Shown: piece after piece, positions 24,861 through 37,764 of the stretch
How positions within the stretch are numbered: position 1 is the stretch's first letter
Layout: every line of letters starts with the position of its first letter
Assembly (NCBI GenBank): GCA_028023455.1
Contig: JAQFVV010012405.1
Location: 12,738,031 to 12,802,030, forward strand
Reading direction: 5' to 3'
Length of the DNA: 64,000 nucleotides
Source of the DNA: Epiperipatus broadwayi
Lineage: Eukaryota; Onychophora; Udeonychophora; Euonychophora; Peripatidae
Notes under the pieces: generated by a model
Database searches by the model: none
Told to the model about the DNA's origin: nothing
Seen by the model: only the letters and a program-made list of their open reading frames with translations
Position numbers and translations under genes: made by a program

Positions 24861-25229
24861 AGCATTTTATTTATTTTGAGGATCAATCTCAGGTTCCAGC
24901 CAACCATAGGTTTTATAGTCAGTATGCTTCTGATGACAGGCACGCAATCCAGCACTTGAAATAACTCATGGCTAGCTCATACTCTTAACCGGTGTTCCGC
25001 ACATTTAACTTAACACATAAAAGTAACTATACTCTTAAATTAATAGTGATGCAGTGACGAGAGAGAGAGAATAGACCAATCTAATTTACCTTATTTGATA
25101 GGTTATATTTAACACATTTTATTATTGGATCATTTAACAGAACTAATAATTAATATTGCAAGTGAGATGCATGGCTTTGAAAAACCGTATATGCCTTTCT
25201 GTTATCTATTCTATATATTTCTGGTGAGA

Positions 25230-26110
25230 CTTGATGTTGTACTTTTTTATAATCTTTTCTGTTACTTTTGTTATGGTTTTCTCACTTTCTTCTTTTCATT
25301 ATTCAATCTTTTGTTCTTTAATTTCAATAGTTCCTGGTTTATTTTTACTATTTTTCTCCAATTGTTTTGGTGCATTTATCATTTGGCCTTCATTTATATC
25401 ATATTTATTTTCTGCATTAACATTTATTTCAATAAAGAATACATTAATTTTTCCCCATCATAATATTTACTATCACTTTCCACTTTTTGTTCATTATATT
25501 TTTTTTATTTGTAATCTCATCCAAATGAGCATTCACAGCAAAGACATCAACATCATTATCAATACCTTTTCCATTTTTCTTTATTATTTTGATTATATTA
25601 TCACTATCTTCCTGAACATTTTGATTCATTTTTATGTCATTTTGTTAATTGATTTGCATTATTATGCTTTGCAATATGTTTTCTGTTCTTTGACAGATTT
25701 TATCTGTTTTTTAGTATTATTTCATATTCATTAAACATTTTTCTGTTTGTTCTTTTTTTATTATTCTCTTCTCTCTGCCTATCTCTCTTTTTACTATCTG
25801 CTATTTGTTTAGCTCTCCTTTTATTATCATCTTCTCTTTGCTCTTTTTATTATTATCTTTTCTTTGTTTATTATCTTCTTCTCTTTATTCATCTCTCTTT
25901 TTATTCTCTTCTTCTCTTTATTGATAATGCTTTTTATTTTTTTTTCAGAATTTTTAACATCTGAATGAACAAGATCATGTTTTTTTTTTGTTTTCTGGGC
26001 ACATCCATCTGGGGTATTGATTTTGTTTTTGATTATGCTCTTTCTCCATTTTCTTTACTTTGACTCTTGCTGGCATATGTTTTTATATTGTAGACCTTTT
26101 TTAGTCTCAA
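25230..26110. repeat. T- and CT-rich low-complexity tract
   Basis: Dense in TTT, TTATT, TCTTC and CTCT. The 167-codon plus-strand frame at 25231-25734 is just Phe/Ile/Leu-rich translation of it. The minus strand would be Lys/Arg/Glu-rich (NNKRRAKQ-like) but with many stops, so a decayed charged coil cannot be excluded. Confidence 0.6.
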
Positions 26111-26879
26111 ATAAAACTGTCTTAAGTTACTTTACACACAGAAAATACAAATATTAACTTTTTAAATAATATTTCATAAATGAGCTTAACATCACTTTCC
26201 CTTTATGCAACCTTTCACTTTAACTAATATTACTATTATTATTATTATCCTTGATCTGCCTTTGTTTAAAACTTGCCATCTCAAAACCACACTTTATTTG
26301 TCTAATTTAATTTTATTTCCACTGCATTATTCTCTAATTCAATTTTGTTTATGTGTGTGACTGATTTTCTATTCACTATTATTTTTATTATTATTTTTAC
26401 TTTCTTTTTACTAAATATGCATATATATTTATATATATTTATTATTTAATATGCATATATAGAAACAAGTTCATATAACGAATCATTTATTAAACTTTTT
26501 CTAGAAATCTGACAAGCATCCAACAGCAAAATAATGCATAGGGACCTGCAATTCTGAGATAGATATAAAATTTAGCTGTAGAATTATAAGTATATAATGA
26601 ATCATGAACACCACAAGGTGTACCTCAATTTAGATTCCATAAGATACCTACAACTCACAATAGAAATACTGATTCAAAGATTTCCACAAAACCTTATTTC
26701 TTTGAATCTTAAAAGCTAATAAATACAACTTTAATTTATGCCTTGTTCATTTTCTAAGACTTAGAAGTTGGGCTCATGACAGGACAATCAACTGACCATC
26801 ATAATCACCTGGAAATACAACAATTTGAAATTGAGCTGGATAATGGTGAGGTAGAACACTTTATGGGATTGCATGAAAA
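26111..26879. other. no gene seen
   Basis: AT-rich; an ATATGCATATAT cluster near 26415-26465. No recognised protein. Confidence 0.5.
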
Positions 26880-27000
26880 CATTGCATCTTTTTTTTTCCA
26901 TATGTCAAAGCATTGGCCAGGAAGCAAACTCCGACAACTGTCTGCAAGCAACTGCTTGCAAGGCAGCTGCACTCCTCACAACTACCAACACTTGACGACA
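26880..27000 (-). mobile_element. tRNA-like SINE fragment
   Basis: Shares CATATGTCAAAGCATTGGCC, AGGAAGCAAAC and GGCAGCTGC with 53040-53128, in the same order. On the minus strand this is a tRNA-like head whose box A part is more decayed and carries a small internal duplication of the GCAAGCAACTGCTTGC type. Overlapping reading frames are spurious. Confidence 0.5.
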
Positions 27001-27529
27001 TTGCATCTTGTTGTATTAAAACATTTCATCCCCAAGCTAATGACAAAACCTTCCATCCATCATCAGTACTGAAAGTATAGCTAAACAAACCTCAACAGTC
27101 AAAATCTCAATCCAATCTCCAAAAATCATGCTTTAATTTTTTTTCTTAACTTTAAATAGAAATTCCTTAAATATACATTAATACCACTATGTTAGCAGGG
27201 TTTATCAGAAAGTAAATCTCCAAAATAAAATACTAAAAAAAATAGCATATTAAAATTTATTGATTGATTTTTACAAAAGTTTCCGTCTGTAATTATATAT
27301 ATATATATGTATTTGCATATATATATATATATCTGGGTTCCTCCAATATTTATAATAAAAACATTTTAAATAGAAAATTGATATTTTAATCACTTATTTG
27401 CTGGTCTAAAAATTAAATGATATATAAAATGGCAGACGGAAAGCTTTATAAACATCTAACACGCGTGGATCTGGTTTGATCGTCTAGCAATCTAGAAAGA
27501 CCTGAAGCGTGAATCTGGCCTACAGATTC

Positions 27530-28292
27530 ATTGCCTCAATATATAAATCAGTTGGTATTTAAATTGTTATTCCAGGTTTACGTCACTTCTATAAGAGCTA
27601 GTATTTCTTACTAATTGATTTATTATGAAAACGTATTGGCATAATTTAGGGATTTAGGACCATAAGTATATAAATTTTGTTTCATTTTATGTGTACTAAT
27701 TTTTTTTTATTGAATTTGATTTGAGCTAAATAGAGTCTCTATTTTTTGGGCAACCCACACTATTCGTCCCATTTATAGCGGTACAATTTTATATCCAGAA
27801 TATTTGGCAATAATAATCTATACAAATAATTATCTCAATATATATATAGATACAGCTAAGTTTTAATTTTTAAGGGATCCATTCGGTTTTGCTATTATAA
27901 CTCCTTTAAGAGAGTAACTTTTATACATTAGATCCACTTTTATCTTTTGGATATAAGGTAACACATGTAAGTCCAATATGAATTTATGATAGGTCTTGCT
28001 AATTGTATAAAGCAAATAAAACGGTACCGGTATAAATGGGACGAAAAGTGTGGATTGCCAGACGTTAAAGACTCTACATACACTAAAATCAAATTCGATA
28101 ATAAAGAAAATTAATAAGCATAAATGAAACAAATTTTCTATGCTTGAGATCATAAATCGTTAAATTATACTAATACGTTTTACATAATAAATCAATTAGA
28201 CAGAAATGCTAACTCTTATTGAAGTAATGTAAACGTGGGATAACAATTTAATTAATACCAACTGATTTATATACATGTGAGGTATTGAGGTT
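27530..28292. repeat. long imperfect inverted repeat, about 270-bp arms
   Basis: Left arm about 27530-27800, right arm about 28020-28292. Matching words include TATAAATCAGTTGGTAT and ATACCAACTGATTTATA, AATTGATTTATTATG and CATAATAAATCAATTAG, CGTCCCATTTATA and TATAAATGGGACG. The spacer is about 210 bases. The 96-codon minus-strand frame at 27863-28153 lies across it and is not recognised. No ribozyme core is visible. Confidence 0.75.
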
Positions 28293-28627
28293 TAAATTAT
28301 GTACTAGTTTAACGGTGGGCGAATGAGGTTCTCAGAGCCCTCATGCGGTTCCCGTTAAAATCCGATTTTATTATTTTAGATTTTTTATTTAATTGCACAA
28401 AAATTTGTAATAGGATAGAAATTTTTATCAAACATTTTATTACAAATTACATCATATATGTATGTATGTACTATTTTCAAATCTATTAGCAAACTGTACT
28501 TAACGACATTCTCCGAATCTTATAAAAAATACTACATGCGCGTATGGTCACATGTATATTTACGATTTGTGCAATTTTGTGGTTGTATTTTTCTACAACA
28601 GTTTTCCTAACAGCTAGAATTCTATTT

Positions 28628-28901
28628 TATAAATAGTCAAAATAAGAGTCATAGACATGACCCTATCTCTTAAGCTTGTAAGTTATAAACAATGAGGATT
28701 GCCAATTCCTCTACAAGTTTTGTGATAAATGCTTAGCCAGAGCCAGCACTTAAAATATTTCTGTCAGGAAGCCCTCCCCAAACCCCTGACCATGGTTTCG
28801 TGCTTTGGCACTCCTCAGAGAGGTGTCAGGGTAGGTTCAGACACTAGATCTAAAAATACCAACCCAAAACCAAGCACTTATCTAAAAGTTATCTATTGAG
28901 T
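28628..28901. repeat. 275-bp direct repeat, copy 1
   Basis: Nearly identical to 29047-29323. Both start TATAAATAGTCAAAATAAG and end TCTAAAAGTTATCTATTGAG. No coding potential is seen. Confidence 0.85.
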
Positions 28902-29046
28902 GGAAAATCTGAAATTTTCAGACATCTACATGTCTTCAAACCCAGCTATCCAGCTCAAATAGCTATATAGGGCTGATAGATCTTCAGCCATACCATATAC
29001 TAGTAGTCTTAGCAATATAAAATTGCATAAGACTTATGGCAGAGAC

Positions 29047-29323
29047 TATAAATAGTCAAAATAAGAGTCATAGATCACATGACCCTATCTCTTAAGCTTG
29101 TAAGTTATAAACAATGAGGATTGCCAATTCCTTTACAAGCTTTGTGATAAATGCTTAGCCAGAGCCAGCACTTAAAATATCTCTGTCAGGAACCCCTCCC
29201 CAAACCCCTGACCATGGTTTTGTGCTTTGGCACTCCTCAGAGAGGTGTCAGGGTAGGTTCAGACACTAGATCTAAAAATACCAATCCAAAGCCAAGCACT
29301 TATCTAAAAGTTATCTATTGAGT
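29047..29323. repeat. 275-bp direct repeat, copy 2
   Basis: Second copy, 145 bases after the first, same orientation. A few substitutions and a short insertion (TAGATCACATGACC against TAGACATGACC) separate them, so the duplication is young relative to the host transposon. Confidence 0.85.
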
Positions 29324-29744
29324 AGACTGTTTTATTAAGCAATGTAAACTTGTTTATGATGTGCAATTTTTTTTCCACAGGGCAAGTTTTCTAAACATGT
29401 ACCGGTAAAGAAAATTGTTTTAATTGTTTATAATTATAGCACTTGAGAGTTTCATATTTTTTTTAAAACAATTATATAAAAACTCTTGAAAATAAAACTG
29501 GAAAGAATTTGCTTAATATGTTTCTATTTTTGATGATAAATCATAATAGACCTGACGTTTAAGAACTATCAGGAAAATATCCACCAAAAACAAATATAGT
29601 ACAAAATTGCTTTTAATTATTCTAAATTGTTTTTATTCTTATTTTATTTTAAGAGGCCCTGTTTCTTCGACAATTTGTTGCTCCATTTACCAATCTTTTA
29701 AAACAAAAATTAATACTTCAACATTTTTATTTTAATTAATTATT

Positions 29745-29936
29745 AGTAATATTTACTGAGGCTATAACCTTGATAATATGCGTATCAAATGCGATAGTAG
29801 GGACCTCTACAGGTGTTTTAACCACAAGCTTACGCTATGGAAATAGGGTAAGCTTGTGGTAAAAATACCTGTAGAGGTCCCTACTATCGCATTTTATACG
29901 CATATTATCGAGGTTATAGCCTCAGTAAATATTACT
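29745..29936. repeat. near-perfect palindrome, about 90-bp arms
   Basis: Arms about 29745-29834 and 29847-29936 are reverse complements with few mismatches, from AGTAATATTTACTGAGGCTA to the matching TAGCCTCAGTAAATATTACT. The loop is about 12 bases. It looks like a MITE or a snap-back copy. No CUGANGA/GAAA core is present. Confidence 0.85.
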
Positions 29937-30051
29937 TACGTAATCAATGTGCAATCAATGTTTTAATAAATTTATAATTTAATTAATTATTTATTTATGT
30001 ATTTTGTTTGAATTACTGACTTTGGAAATAAATTTACTTAAATTTTTTAAC

Positions 30052-31847
30052 ATGACGTCAGAAAATATCAAAAAATGAAAATACAAACAAGAAAATAAAA
30101 GCTTTCAGAAAGAATGGGTAGAAAAAATTGATTTTATATACAATAATGGAAAGTCACTGTGTCTTATTTGTAAAGTTACAATTTCAAACTACAAATTAAG
30201 CAATTTACATCCACATTACAAAGTAAATCATCCCCACTTTTCATCTTAATATCCACACCATTCAAAATTACAAACAGAGAAATTTAAGTCATTGCAATCA
30301 GGACTTCATAGCAACAAGAACTCTTGTCTTTTTTAGTTGGGAAGATGCCAGAGACACCAAATCTAGTTTTTTGAAAGCTTGGAATATTGCTCATGCCAAA
30401 TGTCCATATGGAGGAGAATTTATTAAAAGAAACTTGGGGGAAGTGGTTAAAGTTTTGGATCCAGGTAATACAAAACTTCAATTGATCGCTCAACTGAACA
30501 TTGTATTAGAGAAAATTAGTAAAAATGTCAAAAATTGTTTGATGTGTGATTTGAAAAATTGTACAGCATTCAGTTTAGCTCTCAATGACTAGTCTACAAA
30601 CATTCAGGATGTTCCACAATTAGCGATTTTTGTCTGTTATCTATCTGCAACATAAATGTAAAGGAAGAAATATTAGACCTACTAGCTCTTACCAAAACAG
30701 TTCACAGTATTGATGTCAAAAATGCCCTGCCTTGATGAGGTAATGAACAGGTTTGAATTTTGATAAACAGTATGTGTTAGAACTGATGGAACCTCAGCAA
30801 TGATAGGGAAAAACCTAGGTCTTATTGGTCTTTTAAACAGTGACCCTAAAATTCTATATTTTGTACCTCTTCACTGCATAATTTGCCGTGAACAACTGAT
30901 AATAAAGTACTTAAAATGTGAAAATGTGTGAAAGAGATTGTTTTGCAAATTGTGCATTTAATTAGAAGAAATGCCAAAACACATTATCAGTTTAAGAACT
31001 TTTTAGGAGTTAAATGACAAAACGTTATGCATTTTCTGTGATCTTTCCTTATGGTCTGTTATAAGATGGCTGTCAATATGCAATGTTTTGAGCTATTTTG
31101 TGAAACTCCTAAATTCTTTCACAACATTTTTTAAATAAAAAGGAAAAAATACCAGCAATTAGAAAATAAAACTTGCTTTTCTGGTTCAGGATTCCTTACA
31201 GACATTATGGAACATTTGCAAACACTTAATTTGACTTTACAAGGAAAGAGAAAAATTATTAGTGATTTGTCACAAACTGTATTTTGTTTTGAAGTTAATC
31301 TTCAGCTTTTCCTGCAATTTTAAGGCCAGAATATTTAATCATTTTCCACTAGTAAAAGCAAATATAATTAATATCAAAGAAGAAAAATTAGACAAATATC
31401 AAGAAAACTTGGAAGAATTGCGAGCAGATTTCAAATGTAGGTTTGAAGATTTTAAAAGTTTTAAATCTGCATTTACATATTTTGTGAACCAATTTATTTG
31501 AGATTTTATTGAGGATGGATTTCCAATTTCAGAAATAATAGTTGTTGAAAAAGCAGTTGGGCAATTGGAGTTATTAGAGATGAAAAAGATCAGACATTGC
31601 AAATGCATCACGAATCTAGTTCTTTAATTGAATTTTGATAACTCATGCCAGAATCAAAATATTAACACTTAAAGTTGCATGCCATCTAATTTCAATTTCA
31701 AGTACAAAATATTATTGTGAATCATTATACACCACAATAAAGTTTGTGAAGTCGAAATGTCATTCACAGTTGACCATTCAGCATCTCACAGAATTGCTGC
31801 AGAACAGCTTTAACAAATTATATGACAAATTTTTAAGATTTGATTAA
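30052..31847 (+). pseudogene. hAT transposase, GTF2IRD2-like, many stops
   Basis: Start at ATG 30052 (MTSENIKK). Reading across frameshifts and stops: FQKEWVEKIDFIYNNGKSLC, LICKVTISNYKLSNLHPHYK with following VNHPHF (a C2H2-like BED finger), HSKLQTEKFKSLQSGLHSNK, SFLKAWNIAHAKCPYGGEFI, DGTSAMIGKNLGLIGLL followed by PLHCIICRE (catalytic-domain block), and C-terminal VEKAVGQLELLEM, YYCESLYTTIKFVKSKC and QLTIQHLTELLQ, the dimerisation region. This is the transposase family from which vertebrate GTF2IRD2 and relatives took a domain. About 600 codons; clearly dead. Confidence 0.8.
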
Positions 31848-32125
31848 AGATCTTTGTTAAATATAATACTTTTTATTAGTGAATTTTTATTATTATATTT
31901 TATTTTTATTATTAAAATTTTGAAATAATTATTTTGTATTTTATTTATTTCGCTTAATTATATTTTCTTATATATTTTACACAGCACTTAATACTTCTGT
32001 AGAATATGTCATCCTATTAATTAAGTTAAATAATATGGTATGCCTCTTTACAATATGTGAGAAACCGGCATGCGACTCTCATTGACCTCTCATTGAACTC
32101 ATGCGTGCCCACCCCTGTATTGGTT

Positions 32126-33095
32126 AAAAGTTTATTTATCAATATATATATATATATCTTTCTTTTTTATTATAATTTTGGATGCTACTTATAATTATTA
32201 TTCTCATTGTATTGAGGAAATTATATTTAGGACTGGTAATTTAATATAATAGCAACAGTAATTTATTTGCAATAGATAAACATAGATAAATATCATCTTA
32301 ATGATATAATAAAGAAATGAGGTTTCAAAATGAAATAATTGTATAAGTGTTTGGACTTTGACAGTAATATATCCTCATCAACTTTTATAATATATTAACT
32401 TAATTATTCACCACTCATATCTGGCTGCGATAACTTAGCTAGCATTCCAATGTAAGGTAAACAAAAATCCCTTTGCATATAAATTCTACACTCAAGGCTA
32501 TAGTAGTTTACTTAAACTTTAAACGTTAAAAATTATAAGCCCACTTTTGTGCAACAAAATCTGTTTAATCTTGGGTTGTGGATTTGTCTGCGAAGATTTT
32601 TGTGTATTAAATTGGAATACTGACTGTTGGCTTATAGCCAGTTGATGAGCTGAAGATAGCCATGAAACAATTATCCTCAAAGAGCTTATTGCCTGATTGT
32701 TTCAGCGTGCTACTAAACATGTTAAGAGCATATTACATAAGATTTGGTTGGGCTTATTTTTAAACTTTATTTGAGTAGTTAATATATATATATATTATTT
32801 CCAGTTAAGCAATATGCACGTTTTTAATTATATGTATAATAAACTTTATAATGGATTTTATTGGAATGATAACACCGTATTGATTATTATCATTAGGAGA
32901 ACATGGCTGAGATTAAAATAAAATGAAAAGCTACAATTAGAAAAGTTGCTGGAGTTTTTCGGAAGGAAAGATTTATTGCAGAAGAGCTGCAAGATGTCAA
33001 CTAAACATATAAAAGACGTACACGTGCTACGTATATAAGTAATTATATTTCAGGTATTAGTTTGTATAACCAGATAAAACACTTAGGAGTTTTAT
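32126..33095. other. no gene seen
   Basis: AT-rich. TTGATGAGCTGAAGATAGCC near 32642 looks like a repeat fragment but is not assigned. Confidence 0.45.
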
Positions 33096-33232
33096 TCTTC
33101 TGTTTTTCTTTCTTCTTTCTTTCTTTCTTTCTTCTCTTTTCTAATTCTCTCTTCCTCTCACCCCTCCCTTTTCTCTTCGACCACTTTTTCACCCACCCCC
33201 CGTCTCTCCTTTATCTTCCCCATTTTTTTTAT
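33096..33232 (+). repeat. polypyrimidine tract
   Basis: About 135 bases almost wholly C and T, with TTTCTTTC repeats grading into TCTCTTCC and CACCCACCCCCC. It could form triplex DNA, but no gene context explains it. Confidence 0.85.
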
Positions 33233-36200
33233 TTCTAAAGTTAAAATAGCCATATATTGTTATGATTCGCTGGGTGGATAGATAATTGTGTTGCATATGA
33301 ACTAATAATCAATAAAATTAATAAAAAGTTGCGAATAATTTATTTAACTTTCATTTTTAATTTATTCTGGATTTGAACTCAATGTCTTGAGTTTGTTGGC
33401 TGATTATTGCAACGACCACACAAAACCGCATATATATATCTGTATACATATTTACACTCATATATATGAGTGAATATATATATATATTCACACTCTTATA
33501 TGTAATGGTTGTAAAAGTTTGTTTATATTTATATTAATTTTTAATATTTTAATTAAAGAAGTTCGAAAAATAATAATACTTCATTTGTAAATTTATGCTT
33601 GAAATTGATGAATAATTGACCTAGCATTTTTACCTCACGATCTAAATTAAGTATCCACTTATTGCACTTTATTCAAGTTCACTGAGTAAAAACTAGACCT
33701 AAAAATAGCGGAGAATAGCGAGTACAATAAACTTTTTTCTAGCAATCGACTATAGAGCTAAGCCGCATTGAATATCTTTCAGTGTAAACTTCATTTCTCT
33801 TCTCTATTGACTTCCTCTTTAAGCAAAACCCTTTCCAATATCCTATACATCCTATTCATTAGTATAAAGACATGAAGCTTCTTACTGGCGATGGATTTCC
33901 TCAATTCCACATTATAAACAGAGATCTTAAATCTTTTTGTTCTTTTTATTGGCTTTTATTCTTTTGTTCGGGAAATGTAAACGCTAGCACATCTTAATTG
34001 AGATTTGTACATTGTCCATCTTCATACATGACTTCATATGTTTTTAATGGTGTTTTCAAAGATTATTACGTTTATGGTTTTTATCAATAGAAATTCTATC
34101 ATTATTAATGGTTCAGTTTTATCTAAATAGTACTATGCTAAACAGGATTTGTTGAGACAAGGCTTATACAAATTACTCAATCGACATAAAAGGATGACTA
34201 GCATATAATGAAAAGCTAGAGTTTTAAATAAGTTTCGCATGTGTTAAAAATATATTAAATTAATATTGTTAAGAAAAGTGGGCGAGTCAAGTGATAAAGG
34301 AAACTTGCTTGCTAAATGTATAGAAAAGCAAAATTTATGTATTAGTTAATAACTAATTAAGTTCTGTATTACGTAATTAAACTTCACTTTCATTCAATAA
34401 ATATAATTTAAAGTTTAATTTTGCCTTTTATATTTAATCTTATGTATTTACTTTTATTTTTAAATTATATATATGTGTGTGAGTAATTGCATACATATAT
34501 AAACAATAAACGATTTTAGCGCAGCCTATTAAATATATTACATTAATTGCTATCCGCTATTTATGTAATTCGTTGAAACGTAGTCTCGTCAGGTATACGA
34601 GATATCTAAGCGTCTAACAACTATGCTTATTTTTTTATATAACTATCTTCGGATAATTTGTTTGTTCGTTTTCAAAGAATAAACATATAAACTCTATTTT
34701 GGTAATTATTTTATATTTTAAAAGTGGTATTAGTACCCTTTCGATCGAGGCATATATTGTAATCGACTTTATGATTTAATACAGTAGAATTTAATATTCA
34801 TGACTGGCATTTAGTTCTGCCTGATTTGATGAGAACTATTTTTTTTATTCATATACTGTTAGAGTCAGAAAGTAGTGGAATTATGTGAATAGCCATTTTC
34901 CCAATATTTTCAAGAGATTCATTTACAGAGAATGTTATGGCAACATTATTTGTTGCTGACTGATGACTTTAGGCAGACAAACAACCACACACCTTCTTTT
35001 ATCACAGTAACATTCCCCAGAATCACAAATAAGAAAATAATTGAAACTCTCAATTTATAGGTTTTCATAATATGTTTAAAGTAGTCATTTTGTTACTGAG
35101 AGTAATGTTGAGTAACCATATTCTGATCATATGCAATGAAGATAATTCATCACCAATAATAGCAGCAGCTACTTGTAAATGAATATGGGCATTCCAACTA
35201 CAAGAAAAAGCTAGAGATAAGTTTTGCAATCACTATATAAACCAATCTGTGAAATGCAATTATGTCCATATAAAGATCATTCTGTCCTTTACCTTCTTCT
35301 ATAGAGAAGGTTTCCAAAATACTTCAACACCATGTTTAATTGAATCTATCCAATGTATTCATTCTCTTCTGTAACTTCCAAAATGAAATAATCATCATTG
35401 CACTTCTTTAGAATGTCTTTATAATAGTCTTATGATGTAGACAAGATCTTCTCTCCAGTGAAATTAAGCCAGAGGAGTAGGCGCTTCTAAAGAATGAATG
35501 TCAAGTTTCTCATATTAGCCTAAATCGAGCATATTCTTGAATGCAGTTATATATAAAGTGTATAAATTATAAATAAATTATGCATTCACTACAAAAGATA
35601 TATTTTTCAAATCCAAATCATTCTTCATTTGCATTGAATCATTAATTATTTCACCTGTGTTTTCATAGGGTGTCAAATGTTATGTAACTTAAATTCATTC
35701 TCTTGTACATATATTAGTATTTACGTATATTTTACTATTAATAAAGTTTATAAAAACATTGGAATATGATTTATTTTTAATACTGCTATTATTTTAACAT
35801 TATTAACTGCTAATCTGTGATGAGTCACACAATCTGTGTTAATAAGTACTGAAATATTACACATGTAAGCCTAAGCATCCATTAATTTCTAAGGCTTGCA
35901 CTGGGTGGCACTATTGTATCAAGAGTTTGCTAATATAATTTATTAATTGCCTTTATTTTGAGTGTAGGTAAATCCATCTTGTTTTATAAATATTTTCTGT
36001 CTAAATAAAATGTTTGTGATAGGTAAATCATGTATTGTGCAAAAATTCATTAACAACAAACCATTTGAATTTATAACATCTATATTGTTATTTTTAAAAA
36101 CTTTTGATCGAAATCTATTATCTGAATCAATGTATGAATTTAAGATTTCAGGAAGAAAAAATCAATCTTCATCATATTGTTCTCTCTGAGTTCTCTGAAT

Positions 36201-37420
36201 CTAATGTTGGAGTAAGTTATACCAATAAAATGAGAACATGTATCATTCATTATAAGCTAGGTTTTAATAATATTATCTTTCACTGAAACAACAAGGAGTT
36301 TAAAGAATAGATGATATCAAGTTAGTCTTTATAGCAAACCAACACCATGCATTATCCTTTTACTTATTGGCTTTTCCTTTCAAAATAACTCATAGCCATC
36401 TACCTGTTCTATAAATTTCCCTTCTCTGCATGTATAAGCTAGTATATTAATCTTCAATTTTGATAGTACCTAAGCCATTGATGCTGACTTCCATTCTAAT
36501 TTTGAAGAGTTTATCTTGAGTAAAGATTGCATATTCCATGTATTTACATTTAGAAACAAATGCATACATAATACTTACATTTAGTACTATTATTCTCTCC
36601 TACTTTACCAGTACTACTTATGTTATTACTTCACTTTAATGAGTAATTCAATAAGTATGACAACCAAATCAAACTGTGTGTGACAGGCCATTTTTAAATA
36701 AAGTTTTATAGATTTGTTATTTCCAGTATAGGCACAATATTATTTAAATTGGTCTTCCTAAAGATATAATATTTCCAGTTGAAAGTTCTATTTCAAATCC
36801 AATTTCAAACTGACTCATTAGAAATTCTACTGCATTGAGAAAAAACATAAGGACTGCCAGCCTATGAAGCCTATACACATCATTGCTTTTTTAATTACCA
36901 AGAGTTTGAGCTAAAAAAATAAAAAGAGAATTGGCAGGTAGGGGTGTTCTGCATATATTTGAAAGGATGGATGTATGTTGGCATAAGAGACTAATGATGA
37001 TCAAACTCTACACTAACTTAAGTGACTAAAGAAGAGAAAGACAGAAAAGATTGATGGTATCAGAAAAGATGGCAAGCCTTTAATAATTTAACACCTTTTT
37101 CCTAAAATGCATATTGTTGGTCAAGCACTATTTATTTTCATTTATAATTAAACTTCATATCCAAACATCTCATTCCACTAACTTCCACCTGTGTAGCCCA
37201 TTAGTAGAAGCCTATTTATATCAGATATATAATTAAATACTGACCTTATTTTATTTGACAAAAGAAAATGTTTGTACATTTATCAATAAAATCAGAATTT
37301 ATTAACATAGAAATTATTTGATTGCAATTATAATGTATATACTGAACTTTTGGATGTAATGAGAGAAAAATTCAACATAGACATTCAATCTTCCTCAAAT
37401 TATTCATTCTATCTTATATA
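33233..37420. other. no gene seen
   Basis: About 4.2 kb with no recognised protein or RNA. Bases 35655-35780 resemble 56165-56275 (CCTGTGTTTTCATA, TTCTTTTGTACATAT-like, ATTAATAAA), so an old dispersed repeat is present. A word CTTGCACTGGGTGGCACTAT at 35893 matches the end of family B. Confidence 0.5.
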
Positions 37421-37720
37421 ACACATCATACCATTCAGAACTTTCTTAAACACTTTAACGATGCTATTTTTTATATCAAAACTTCATTCTTACAGTTTTG
37501 ACTGTCCTGCAGGCATCATCAGAGCTACAATATCCAAATATATAATTGTACAATTAATACATTTTATATACATTTATATTCATAATTAAATACACAAAAC
37601 ATTCATTTGGATATTGTAGCTTTGATGATAACTGCATGATGTTTAAAGCTGTAAGAATAAAGTTGTGATATAAAACATAGTGTTGTTAAAGTGTTTAAGA
37701 AAGTTGTAAATGGTACATGT
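37421..37720. repeat. family C long inverted repeat
   Basis: The left arm (about 37428-37535) and right arm (about 37607-37715) are imperfect reverse complements: TTTCTTAAACACTTTAAC against GTTAAAGTGTTTAAGAAA, and TTCATTCTTACAGTTTTGAC against the GCTGTAAGAATAAAGTTGTG side. The spacer is about 70 bases. The left arm carries a ribozyme-like core on the minus strand; the right arm has a more decayed one on the plus strand at 37619. Confidence 0.8.
37485..37545 (-). ncRNA. hammerhead-like motif, family C (decayed)
   Basis: On the minus strand: CTGATGA, then TGCCTGCAGGACAGTC, then AAAACTGTAAG. It lines up base for base with the family C core at 16660, but GAAA has become CAAAA and the first half of stem II is altered. 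The original stem II was probably GACTG...CAGTC. Confidence 0.4.
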
Positions 37721-37764
37721 AAAAATAGAAATCAATACATAAGAAAAGGAAGAAGAAAATTATA

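Larger units (their letters stand above)
28310..32117 (+). mobile_element. hAT transposon, GTF2IRD2-like
   Basis: The left end TAACGGTGGGCGAATGAG and the reverse complement of the right end, CAGGGGTGGGCACGCATGAG, are imperfect inverted repeats of hAT type. Outside bases TACTAGTT and TATTGGTT match at 6 of 8 positions, a plausible decayed 8-bp target duplication. The transposase lies in the right half. The left half holds a duplicated 275-bp unit and a palindrome, probably later insertions. Confidence 0.75.

Noticed and set aside
25231-25734. 167-codon hydrophobic frame
   Set aside because: Made of Phe, Ile and Leu codons from a T-rich tract; no signal, topology pattern or family match.
26776-27072. 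98-codon plus-strand frame
   Set aside because: It runs across a tRNA-like SINE fragment read from the wrong strand.
28020-28060. GGGACGAAAAGTG in the 28-kb inverted repeat as a hammerhead 3' half
   Set aside because: No CUGANGA or stem II partner lies upstream on that strand.
32640-32700. TTGATGAGCTGAAGATAGCC followed by ATGAAAC as a hammerhead
   Set aside because: C3 is T, and the GCT/AGC stem is separated from GAAA by extra bases, so the core geometry is wrong.
34880-35550. Possible minus-strand coding debris
   Set aside because: Some runs of codons look protein-like, but I could not match them to any domain.
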